Source: Actinacidiphila guanduensis
GTDB taxonomy: Bacteria; Actinomycetota; Actinomycetes; Streptomycetales; Streptomycetaceae
Assembly (NCBI RefSeq): GCF_900103985.1
Contig: NZ_FNIE01000015.1
Span: 1 to 64,000, forward strand
Reading direction: 5' to 3'
DNA: 64,000 nucleotides
Shown here one piece after another: positions 1 to 6,921 of the stretch. The first letter of the stretch is position 1; each line of letters starts with the position of its first letter. Below the pieces are notes generated by a model. That model was given only the letters and a program-made list of their open reading frames with translations, had not been told where the DNA came from and searched no databases. A program made the translations under genes and the position numbers.

Positions 1-339
1 CCACCGTCACCGGCGCCCTCCGGGCTTTCCCTTCGTTGTGTCTCCGACTCTATCAGACCCTTTTCAGTGCCTGATCCCCGGTCAGCGGGGTTTGTCTTTC
101 CGGCTGTTGGGCCGTTCCGACGAGTGAGACTTTAGCGGACCTCGTCCCGCCGGGCCAAATCGGCTGGCGCTCCGAATATCCACCACCCATTCCGAAAAAA
201 CGCACGACGAAACGCGTGCACACCGGAGCGCGCATCGTGTCGTAGAGGTTCTGCGGGATGGCTGCCCGGGGACCGACCAAGATCGGCGCTCACGTCAGAC
301 AGCTCGAAGGACATTACGCAGGGGCGGGGCCGGTGTCAA
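1..339 (-). promoter_or_regulatory. rRNA operon promoter and leader region (16S gene off the left edge)
   Basis: Read on the minus strand, the left edge matches from memory the conserved Streptomyces rrn upstream region: a TCTGATAGAGTCGG block (39-55) followed by the purine-rich leader ACGAAGGGAAAGCCCGGAGG. Three promoters can be read. The farthest has -35 TTGACA (334-339), a 17-bp spacer and -10 TAATGT (311-316). The middle one has -35 TTGGCC (153-158), an 18-bp spacer and -10 TAAAGT (129-134). The last has -10 TAGAGT (47-52). Stacked promoters and a long leader are typical of actinobacterial rrn operons. Transcription would run leftwards out of the window. The distal -35 lies only 7 bp beyond the marR stop, so marR transcripts could read into the leader. 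No rRNA coding sequence is present. Confidence 0.8.
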
Positions 340-345
340 GCCCCG

Positions 346-906
346 TCAGTCGAGGTCTTCCAGTCGGCCGCCGGCATCGGGCTGGGAGGACTCCACACGG
401 CGCAGCAGGCGGGTGAGGATCTCGCCGAGTGCGGCCCGTTCGACGGGGGTGAGGTCCTGCAGCAGCTCGTCCTCGAAGGCCGCGGCCAGTCGCATGGTCT
501 GGAGCCACTTCTCGCGGCCCTCGTCGGTGAGCTCCACGATGACCCGGACCCGGTTGGCCTCGTCGCGGTCCCGCGTGACCAGGCCCTCGGCGACCATCCG
601 GTCGATGCGGTGGGTCATCGCGGCCGGGGTGAGACCGAGCCGCTTGGCGAGGTCGCCGGGGCCGAGCCGGTACGGCCGGCCGACGACCACGAGGGCCTTG
701 AGGACCTCCCACTCGGAGTTGCTGATGCCGAGGTCGACGAGCTGGCGGCCGTAGGCGACGTTCATCCGGCGGTTGAGCCGTCCGAGTGCCGTGACGACCT
801 TCTCGACCTGCGGATCGACCTCCGGGAACTCGCGCTGGTACGCGGCGATCTGCTCGTCGAGGTCCAGCTCCTGGGGGGCTCCGGGGGAGCCCGCGGCAGC
901 GGTCAT
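346..906 (-). CDS. MarR family transcriptional regulator
   Basis: This 186-aa protein has the size and layout of a MarR dimer. An N-terminal helix leads into a winged helix-turn-helix at about residues 55-150, with the recognition-helix stretch LAKRLGLTPAAMTHRIDRMV and a wing containing the DRDEANRVRV-type motif usual in the family. It is divergent from an MFS transporter, separated by about 150 bp that holds a perfect 13-bp inverted repeat. That arrangement usually means the regulator represses itself and the exporter, with release by a small ligand. The ligand cannot be told from sequence. The ATG at 906 has a poor Shine-Dalgarno but a CATACT hexamer 6 bp upstream, so the transcript may be leaderless. 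Confidence 0.92.
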   Translation of the reverse strand: MTAAAGSPGAPQELDLDEQIAAYQREFPEVDPQVEKVVTALGRLNRRMNVAYGRQLVDLGISNSEWEVLKALVVVGRPYRLGPGDLAKRLGLTPAAMTHRIDRMVAEGLVTRDRDEANRVRVIVELTDEGREKWLQTMRLAAAFEDELLQDLTPVERAALGEILTRLLRRVESSQPDAGGRLEDLD

Positions 907-979
907 GTCCCGAGTATGACACGGAAGGCCATTGCACTAAAGCCCTTCGGTGTGTAGTCTTCAACAAGAAACTTTATCT

Positions 980-992
980 CTGAAGTCTTCAG
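980..992. promoter_or_regulatory. Candidate MarR operator (13-bp perfect palindrome)
   Basis: CTGAAGTCTTCAG is a perfect inverted repeat around a central T, midway between the divergent marR and MFS starts. A half-site-like AGTCTTCAAC lies about 30 bp to the left (from 954). MarR proteins bind palindromes of this size; assignment to this regulator is inferred from position. Confidence 0.55.
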
Positions 993-1053
993 GTCGAAGA
1001 GGTCCGGATCGGAACCTGACGGCCTGAGGGCTTCACGACCTGGAGAGGTGAGC

Positions 1054-2355
1054 GTGACCACCGCGATGGGCGCAGCACTGCGCCGGATCCAGTTGGGGAA
1101 CGCGCTGAGCGCGTTCGGCAACGGCTTCACCGTGCCCTTCACGTTTGTGTACGTGTCGCAGGTGCGGGGGCTGGGTGCCGGTACGGCGGGCGCGGTGCTG
1201 GCGATGTTCGCCGTCGCCGCGCTGCTGGTGCTGCCCTTCACCGGTCGGGCCATCGACCGTCGCGGTCCTGTCCCCGTGGCCGTGGCCAGCACCGTGCTGG
1301 CCGCGTCCGGTTCGCTGGGCCTGGGCCTGTCCGGCAGCGAGGCCGGGGTGATCGCAGCCGCGGGCGCGCTGGGTGCGGGCATAGCCGTGGTGCAGCCCGC
1401 GCTGGCGACCATGATCGTGTGGTGCTCCACCGCGGCCACCCGCTCGCGGGCCTTCGCCGTGCAGTTCTTCCTGAACAACCTGGGGCTCGGCGTGGGTGGC
1501 CTGATCGGCGGCCTGATCGTGGACACCGCGCACCCGGGCTCGTTCATCCGGCTCTTCGCCATCGAGGCGGCGATGTTCCTGGTGCTGGGTGCGGTGGTCG
1601 CCACCGCGCGGGTGCCGGGCGTGTCGCGGGCCGCGGTGGCGCGCTCGGGAGCCGCCAAGGCGACCGGCGGCGGCTGGCGGACGCTGCTGCGGGACCGGGC
1701 GATGGTGATGGTCTGTGTGCTGGGCTTCGTGATGTTCTTCGCGTGCTACGGGCAGTTCGAGTCGGGGCTGTCGGCGTTCGCGGTGGAGGTCACGCACATC
1801 TCGCCGGCCACGCTGGGCGCCGCGCTCGCGGCGAACACCGCGGTGATCGTGGTGGCGCAGTTCGTGGTGCTGCGGCTGGTCGAGTACCGGCGGCGCAGCC
1901 GGGTGATCGCGGCGGTGGGCCTGGTGTGGACGGTGGCGTGGCTGGCCGCGGGCGCTTCGGGTGTGGTGCAGGGCAGCCATGCGATGGCCGTGGCGGCGAT
2001 CATCTCCACGTACGCGCTCTTCGGCCTGGGCGAGGCGATGCTGGCTCCGACGGTGAACCCGCTGGTGGCCGACCTGGCGCCGGAGCGGATGGTGGGCCAG
2101 TACAACGCGGCGTTCGCGCTGGTGAAGCAGTTGGCGCTGGCGCTGGGTCCGGCGGTGGCGGGGGTGATCGCGGCCGCGGGGGCGTACGAGGCGTACATCG
2201 TGATGCTGGTGCTGTGCTCGCTGGCGATATCCGTGACGGCGCTGCGGATGGCGCGGCGACTCACCCCCGCGCAGGACGCTCCGTGGCACGGTTCGCGGGT
2301 GGTGGCGCAGGTCGTGCATCCCGAGCCGGCGGCCCAGGCCGAGGCGGGCTGCTGA
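1054..2355 (+). CDS. Major facilitator superfamily transporter
   Basis: A 433-aa integral membrane protein with about twelve hydrophobic segments split by a central cytoplasmic loop (about residues 190-210), the standard MFS layout. The first loop pair carries an FTGRAIDRRGPVPVA stretch equivalent to MFS motif A between TM2 and TM3. GTG 1054 is preferred over the in-frame GTG 1048 because GGAGAGG (1042-1048) then sits 5 bp upstream. Divergence from a MarR gene suggests a drug or metabolite exporter controlled by that regulator. The substrate is unknown. A strong hairpin follows the stop codon. Confidence 0.9.
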   Translation: MTTAMGAALRRIQLGNALSAFGNGFTVPFTFVYVSQVRGLGAGTAGAVLAMFAVAALLVLPFTGRAIDRRGPVPVAVASTVLAASGSLGLGLSGSEAGVIAAAGALGAGIAVVQPALATMIVWCSTAATRSRAFAVQFFLNNLGLGVGGLIGGLIVDTAHPGSFIRLFAIEAAMFLVLGAVVATARVPGVSRAAVARSGAAKATGGGWRTLLRDRAMVMVCVLGFVMFFACYGQFESGLSAFAVEVTHISPATLGAALAANTAVIVVAQFVVLRLVEYRRRSRVIAAVGLVWTVAWLAAGASGVVQGSHAMAVAAIISTYALFGLGEAMLAPTVNPLVADLAPERMVGQYNAAFALVKQLALALGPAVAGVIAAAGAYEAYIVMLVLCSLAISVTALRMARRLTPAQDAPWHGSRVVAQVVHPEPAAQAEAGC

Positions 2356-2361
2356 GGCCGT

Positions 2362-2415
2362 CCGCCGAGGCAGGGGCTCCGAGGGCCGTCGCCCTCGCGA
2401 GCCTGTGCCTCGGCG
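2362..2415. terminator. Bidirectional terminator between convergent genes
   Basis: A nested hairpin: outer arms CCGCCGAGGCA (2362-2372) and TGCCTCGGCGG (2405-2415), inner arms GAGGGC (2381-2386) and GCCCTC (2391-2396) with a CGTC loop. It sits between the MFS stop (2355) and the stop of the leftward SpoIIE-like gene (2476), so it can serve both. Confidence 0.8.
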
Positions 2416-2475
2416 GCTGTTCGGCCGGCGTAGTGGAGTCGGGACGTCGGTCCGGTGCGCTGTCGCCGGGTGCGG

Positions 2476-4158
2476 CTACTCCGGAAGGGTGAATTCGCAC
2501 CAGACGGCCTTGCCGCCGCCGGGCGTGCGGCGCGAGCCCCAGTTGGCGGCGATCGTCGCGACGATCGAGATGCCGCGCCCGGTCTCGTCGCCCGGCTCGG
2601 CCTTGCGGCGGCGGGGCAGGTGCTCGTCGCCGTCGGTGACCTCGATGATCAGGCGGCGGTCGGTGCGGCGCAGCCGCAGGCGCATCGGCGGGGTGCCGTG
2701 CTGGAGCGAGTTGGCGACGAGTTCGCTGGCGGCCAGGACGCCGAGGTCGCGCAGTTCGACCGGGAATCGCCAGGAGGCGAGGACACCCTGGGCGAAAGCA
2801 CGGGCGCGGGGTGCGGCCTCCACTCCGCCGAGGAGGTCGAGGGAGGCGTTGCGGAAGAGTTCGGCGTCGGGACCGGTGTGGTCGGGGTACTGCAGGACGA
2901 GGACGGCGACGTCGTCGTCGTGTTCGGAGGTGACGCCGAGCGAGCGCAGCAGCCGGTCGCAGATGACCTGGGGCGAGCCGGTGGCACCGGCCAGGGCGCG
3001 GGTGAGGGCGGCCACGCCCACGTCGATGTCCTGGTCGCGGCGTTCGATGAGGCCGTCGGTGTAGAGGACGGCGGTGCTGCCCGGACCGAGCGGGAGGGTG
3101 CCGGAGGTGTGCATCCAGCCGCCGGTGCCGAGGGGCGGCCCGGTGGGTTCCTCGGTGCGGTGCACGGTGCCGTCCGGGTCGCGGACGAGAATCGGCAGGT
3201 GGCCGGCGCTGGCGTAGGTGAGGCGGCCCTCGCTGGGGTCGTGCACGGCGTAGACGCAGGTGGCGATCTGGGTGGCGTCGATCTCGGAGGCGAGGCCGTC
3301 GAGCAGTTGGATGACCTCGTGGGGTGGCAGGTCGAGGCGGGCGTAGGCCCGTACGGCGGTGCGCAGTTGGCCCATCACGGCGGCGGCGCGCACCCCGCGG
3401 CCCATGACGTCGCCGATGACCAGGGCGGTGCGGCCGGCGCCGAGGGTGATCACGTCGTACCAGTCGCCGCCGACGGCCGCGTCGGTGCCGCCGGGCTGGT
3501 AGGTGGCGGCGACGCGCAGGTCGTCGGGTTGTTCGAGTTCCTGGGGCAGCAGGCTGCGTTGGAGGGTGACGGCGGTCTCGTGCAGCCGCCGCTCGCTCTC
3601 GCGCAGCCGCTCGGCGGACTGCACCTGGTCGGTGACGTCGGCGCCGAAGACGAGGACGCCGCGGTGCTCGGGGTCGGGCTCGCCGGCCTGGACGGGGGTG
3701 CAGGTGAAGGTGAAGTAGCCGGAGCGGGCGGGGGCGCCGGCCTCGGGCCAGGAGACTTTGCGGGCCTTGACGGTGCGGGGGCGGCCGCTGCGGTGGACCT
3801 GGTCCATGAGCGGCAGCAGGCCGAGTTCGTCGAGTTCGGGCAGGGCCTCGCGGGCGGGGGCGCCGGTGTCGCGGTGGCCGAAGACGTCGGTGTAGGCGTC
3901 GTTGACGAAGCGGACCCGGTGGGCGGGGCCGCGGGTGACGGCGATCAGGGCGGGCAGCCGGCTGAGGACGAGGCGGACGGACTTCTCCCCCGCGCTGGGG
4001 GCGTCACCGGCCGGCGGGTGGCCGTCTGCCGTGGCGGGTGTGCCGCCCGGCGCGGTGATGCTGCCGGCTGCGGGGTCGGCGGCTTGGGCGCGCGCTGCGG
4101 GTACGGCAGTGCGTCGCTGTGTTCCGGGGAGCCGGCCGCTCCAGCGCGTCAGGTTCAA
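2476..4158 (-). CDS. PAS / PP2C (SpoIIE) phosphatase with C-terminal anti-sigma-type kinase domain
   Basis: This 560-aa soluble signalling protein has three modules. Residues about 55-170 form a PAS fold (VRFVNDAYTDVFGH). About 200-400 form a SpoIIE/RsbU PP2C phosphatase, with VGGDWYD and VIGDVMGRG carrying the metal-binding acidic residues and a late LYTDGL motif. About 430-560 form a GHKL/HATPase domain (ELVANSLQH as the N box, then GRGISIVATI). The family dephosphorylates anti-sigma antagonists, while the HATPase domain resembles RsbW-type kinases, so one chain may hold both arms of a partner switch. The TTG start at 4158 has GAGGA about 10 bp upstream. Streptomyces encode dozens of these; the partner is not adjacent here. 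Confidence 0.92.
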   Translation of the reverse strand: MNLTRWSGRLPGTQRRTAVPAARAQAADPAAGSITAPGGTPATADGHPPAGDAPSAGEKSVRLVLSRLPALIAVTRGPAHRVRFVNDAYTDVFGHRDTGAPAREALPELDELGLLPLMDQVHRSGRPRTVKARKVSWPEAGAPARSGYFTFTCTPVQAGEPDPEHRGVLVFGADVTDQVQSAERLRESERRLHETAVTLQRSLLPQELEQPDDLRVAATYQPGGTDAAVGGDWYDVITLGAGRTALVIGDVMGRGVRAAAVMGQLRTAVRAYARLDLPPHEVIQLLDGLASEIDATQIATCVYAVHDPSEGRLTYASAGHLPILVRDPDGTVHRTEEPTGPPLGTGGWMHTSGTLPLGPGSTAVLYTDGLIERRDQDIDVGVAALTRALAGATGSPQVICDRLLRSLGVTSEHDDDVAVLVLQYPDHTGPDAELFRNASLDLLGGVEAAPRARAFAQGVLASWRFPVELRDLGVLAASELVANSLQHGTPPMRLRLRRTDRRLIIEVTDGDEHLPRRRKAEPGDETGRGISIVATIAANWGSRRTPGGGKAVWCEFTLPE

Positions 4159-4270
4159 ACGTCCGATTCCTCGTATTTGTCACTCTTTGGTAGCGCGGTT
4201 GCACGCGTGGTCACCTGCCCAGTGTGGCCGAATCGAGGCCCGAGCGGGAATCGCGCCCGGCCGGGCGGGG

Positions 4271-5635
4271 TCAGGAGCGGTCCGGCTCGCCGCCCGGACC
4301 GGCCGCCAGTTCGAACTCGGCGCGCGGGTGTTCCAGCGAGCCGAGGGAGACGATCTCGCGCTTGAAGAGCCCGGCCAGTATCCATTCGGCGAGCACCCGC
4401 GCCTTGCGGTTCAGTGTCGGCATCCGGCCGAGGTGGTAGAGCCGGTGCACGACCCAGGCCGGGTAGCCCTTCACGGCCCGCCCATGGATGTAGGCAACAC
4501 CCTTGTGCAGGCCGAGCGAGGCCACCGAGCCCGCCGAGGCGTGCCGGTAGTCGGTCAGGGGGCGGCCGCGCAGGGTGGCCACGAGGTTGTCGGCGAGCAC
4601 CCTGGACTGGCGTACGGCGTGCTGGGCATTGGGCGCGCACTCGGCGCCGGGCGGGTCGGCGGTCAGGTCGGGCACGGCGGCCGCGTCGCCGGCCGCCCAG
4701 ACACAGTCGGTGCCCTCCACCAGGAGGGTGGCGGCCGTGCGCAGCCGCCCCCGGCCGGTCACCGGCAGTCCGGTCCCGGCCAGCAGCGGCGCCGGGCGGA
4801 CGCCCGCGGTCCACACCAGGGTGCGGGTCGGCAGCCGGTCGCCGTCGGAGAGCGTGGCGATGCGTCCCTCGCAGGAGGCGAGCCGGGTCTGCAGCCGGAT
4901 GTCGACGTTGCGCCCGCGCAGTTCGCGCAGCGCGTACCGGCCGAGTTCCTCGCCGACCTCGGGCAGGATGTGGTCGGACGCCTCGACGAGCACCCAGCGC
5001 AGGTCGTCCTCGGCCACGTTGTGGTAGTAGCGCACGGCGTAGCGGGCCATGTTCTCCAGCTCGGCCAGGGCCTCCACCCCGGCGTAGCCGCCGCCGACGA
5101 CGACGAAGGTCAGGGCGGCCTCGCGGACCTCGGCGTCGCGGGTGGAGGAGGCGATGTCGAGCTGTTCGAGCACGTGGTTGCGCAGTCCGATCGCCTCCTC
5201 GACGGTCCTGAAGCCGATGCCGTGGTCGGCGAGTCCGGGCACCGGCAGGGTGCGCGAGACCGAGCCCGGGGCGAGCACCAGGTGGTCGTAGGGGATCTCC
5301 AGGTCGTTGCCGCCCCCTTCCTTGGTGGCCAGGGTGGCGACGGTGGCGCGGCGTTCGGCGTGGTCGACCGCGCGGGCCTCGCCCGCCACGATCCGGCAGC
5401 CGGCGAGCACCCGGCGCAGGGGGACGACGACGTGCCGGGGGGAGATCGAGCCTGCGGCGGCCTCGGGCAGGAAGGGCTGGTAGGTCATGTACGGCTGCGG
5501 TTCGACGACGACGATCTCCGCCTCGCCGCGCTTGAGCTTCCGCTGGAGCCGCAGGGCCGTATACATCCCGACATAACCGCCGCCGATGACGAGAATACGC
5601 GGCGTGCTCGCCCGGGCCATCGCTGCTGACTCCAT
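4271..5635 (-). CDS. NAD(P)/FAD-dependent oxidoreductase (type II NADH dehydrogenase family)
   Basis: A 454-aa two-dinucleotide-fold flavoprotein. The N-terminal ILVIGGGYVGMYTAL is the FAD-binding GxGxxG, FVVVGGGYAGVEALAELE in the middle is the NAD(P)H site, and CVWAAGDAAAVPD near residue 320 is the FAD-contacting GD motif. The family includes single-subunit NADH:quinone oxidoreductases that sit on the inner membrane face without pumping protons. No transmembrane helix is obvious, so attachment would be peripheral. ATG 5635 is chosen because GGAG lies 8 bp upstream; ATG 5641 is also possible. Longer upstream extension lacks coding character. It is divergent from a TetR gene. Confidence 0.9.
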   Translation of the reverse strand: MESAAMARASTPRILVIGGGYVGMYTALRLQRKLKRGEAEIVVVEPQPYMTYQPFLPEAAAGSISPRHVVVPLRRVLAGCRIVAGEARAVDHAERRATVATLATKEGGGNDLEIPYDHLVLAPGSVSRTLPVPGLADHGIGFRTVEEAIGLRNHVLEQLDIASSTRDAEVREAALTFVVVGGGYAGVEALAELENMARYAVRYYHNVAEDDLRWVLVEASDHILPEVGEELGRYALRELRGRNVDIRLQTRLASCEGRIATLSDGDRLPTRTLVWTAGVRPAPLLAGTGLPVTGRGRLRTAATLLVEGTDCVWAAGDAAAVPDLTADPPGAECAPNAQHAVRQSRVLADNLVATLRGRPLTDYRHASAGSVASLGLHKGVAYIHGRAVKGYPAWVVHRLYHLGRMPTLNRKARVLAEWILAGLFKREIVSLGSLEHPRAEFELAAGPGGEPDRS

Positions 5636-5641
5636 CGTCAT

Positions 5642-5937
5642 TGCTCCATGACGCAATGGACTCCGGCTGTTTGTCCACAGGGCGGACACGGGCGATTCCC
5701 GGTGATCGCCGTGCGCCCAGGTCGGCGGCCCGGAACCGCCGTGCGGGACGGGCGGTTCGCGGCACCGGCGCGGGGGCGCGCGGACCGGCGCGCGCCGCGG
5801 CGCAAGCCGCCCTCTTCTTTCTTGACGCGGGCTCAACTATGTTCGTATCTCGTACTACCGCGCTCCGTGCGCGGCGATCTTCGCAATGGGTGGGGAGTCT
5901 CCGGGGGGAGACATTGGATTTACCGGGGGATGGACAA
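5642..5937. other. Divergent intergenic region of NDH-like and TetR genes
   Basis: No gene is seen. It contains TTGTCCACA (5671-5679), a perfect match to the Streptomyces DnaA box; a candidate rightward promoter with TTGACG (5822-5827), a 17-bp spacer and GTATCT (5845-5850); and an inverted repeat GTCTCC-GGGG-GGAGAC (5897-5912) about 25 bp before the tetR start, which could be an operator for that regulator. Confidence 0.5.
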
Positions 5938-6738
5938 ATGCACATGCAGGACTCTCAGCGCACCACGACTGTCGGCGCGGACGGGCGCGGCGTTGCCGCC
6001 CGCCCGGCCCCGCTGCGGGTGGACGCCCAGCGCAACCTGGAGCACGTACTGCGTGCGGCCCGTGAGGTCTTCGGCGAGCTGGGCTACGGCGCGCCGATGG
6101 AGGACGTGGCCCGCCGGGCGCGCGTCGGCGTCGGCACCGTCTACCGCCGCTTCCCGAGCAAGGACGTACTGGTCCGCCGGATCGCGAAGGAGGAGACCGC
6201 GCGGCTGACCGAGCAGGCGCGTACCGCGCTCGGCCAAGAGGACGAGGCGTGGTCGGCACTCGCCCGCTTCCTGCGCACCTCGGCCGCCTCGGGCGCCGGG
6301 CGGCTGCTGCCGCCGCAGGTACTGCGGGTGGACGGCGCACCCGCCACGGCGAGCGCCGTGGAGGCGGCGCGGGTGCCCACGCAGCGCACGCCGGTCGCCG
6401 TCGCCGCGGGCGGCCCGACCGCCGTGGCCGGCCTGACCCTTCAGGCCGACCGCCGCGCCGACATCGCCGGGCGCGAGACCCACCCGGACGACGACGGGGT
6501 GGACACCCTGCTCGACGTCGTCGGACAGCTCGTGGACCGGGCGCGCGCGGCCGGCGAGCTGCGCGGGGACGTCTCGGTGGCCGACGTGCTGCTCGTCATC
6601 GCCGCGGCCGCGCCCGCAGTGCCCGACGCGGCCCAGCACGCCGCCGCCTCCGGGCGGCTGCTCGACATCCTGCTGGAGGGCCTGCGCTCGCGCCCTTCCT
6701 GCGTCCACAAGGGGGCGAGCGACGGGGCCCACTCCTGA
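5938..6738 (+). CDS. TetR family transcriptional regulator
   Basis: A 266-aa protein with a TetR helix-turn-helix at about residues 35-80 (VLRAAREVFGELGYGAPMEDVARRARVGVGTVYRRFPSK, read in parts), diagnostic of the family. The C-terminal ligand-binding half is Ala/Arg-rich and diverged, so no inducer can be proposed. ATG 5938 is preceded by GGGGGA with a 7-bp gap. Other ATG codons nearby (5930, 5944) are out of frame or slightly internal. Divergence from the NADH-dehydrogenase-like flavoprotein makes that gene a plausible target together with autoregulation. Confidence 0.9.
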   Translation: MHMQDSQRTTTVGADGRGVAARPAPLRVDAQRNLEHVLRAAREVFGELGYGAPMEDVARRARVGVGTVYRRFPSKDVLVRRIAKEETARLTEQARTALGQEDEAWSALARFLRTSAASGAGRLLPPQVLRVDGAPATASAVEAARVPTQRTPVAVAAGGPTAVAGLTLQADRRADIAGRETHPDDDGVDTLLDVVGQLVDRARAAGELRGDVSVADVLLVIAAAAPAVPDAAQHAAASGRLLDILLEGLRSRPSCVHKGASDGAHS

Positions 6739-6921
6739 GCCGGACCTCCGCGGCCCCTCCCGTACCGGGCCCTCGGGGTCGTCTCCCAGCCGCGGTCGCA
6801 ACTCTTTCGGGTGACGCCTGATCGAGCGCACGTGGAGGAACTGTGAACGGTCTGCCCACGGACGTGTGGTTCCGACCGATCACCCGACTTCGGGCATCCG
6901 CCGTGTGTCAGGCTTTCCTCC

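Noticed and set aside
76..98. Possible rightward terminator CCCCG-GTCAG-CGGGG followed by TTTGTCTTT
   Set aside because: It lies inside the leftward rRNA promoter and leader array, where this sequence is conserved; the short stem is better explained as part of that region.
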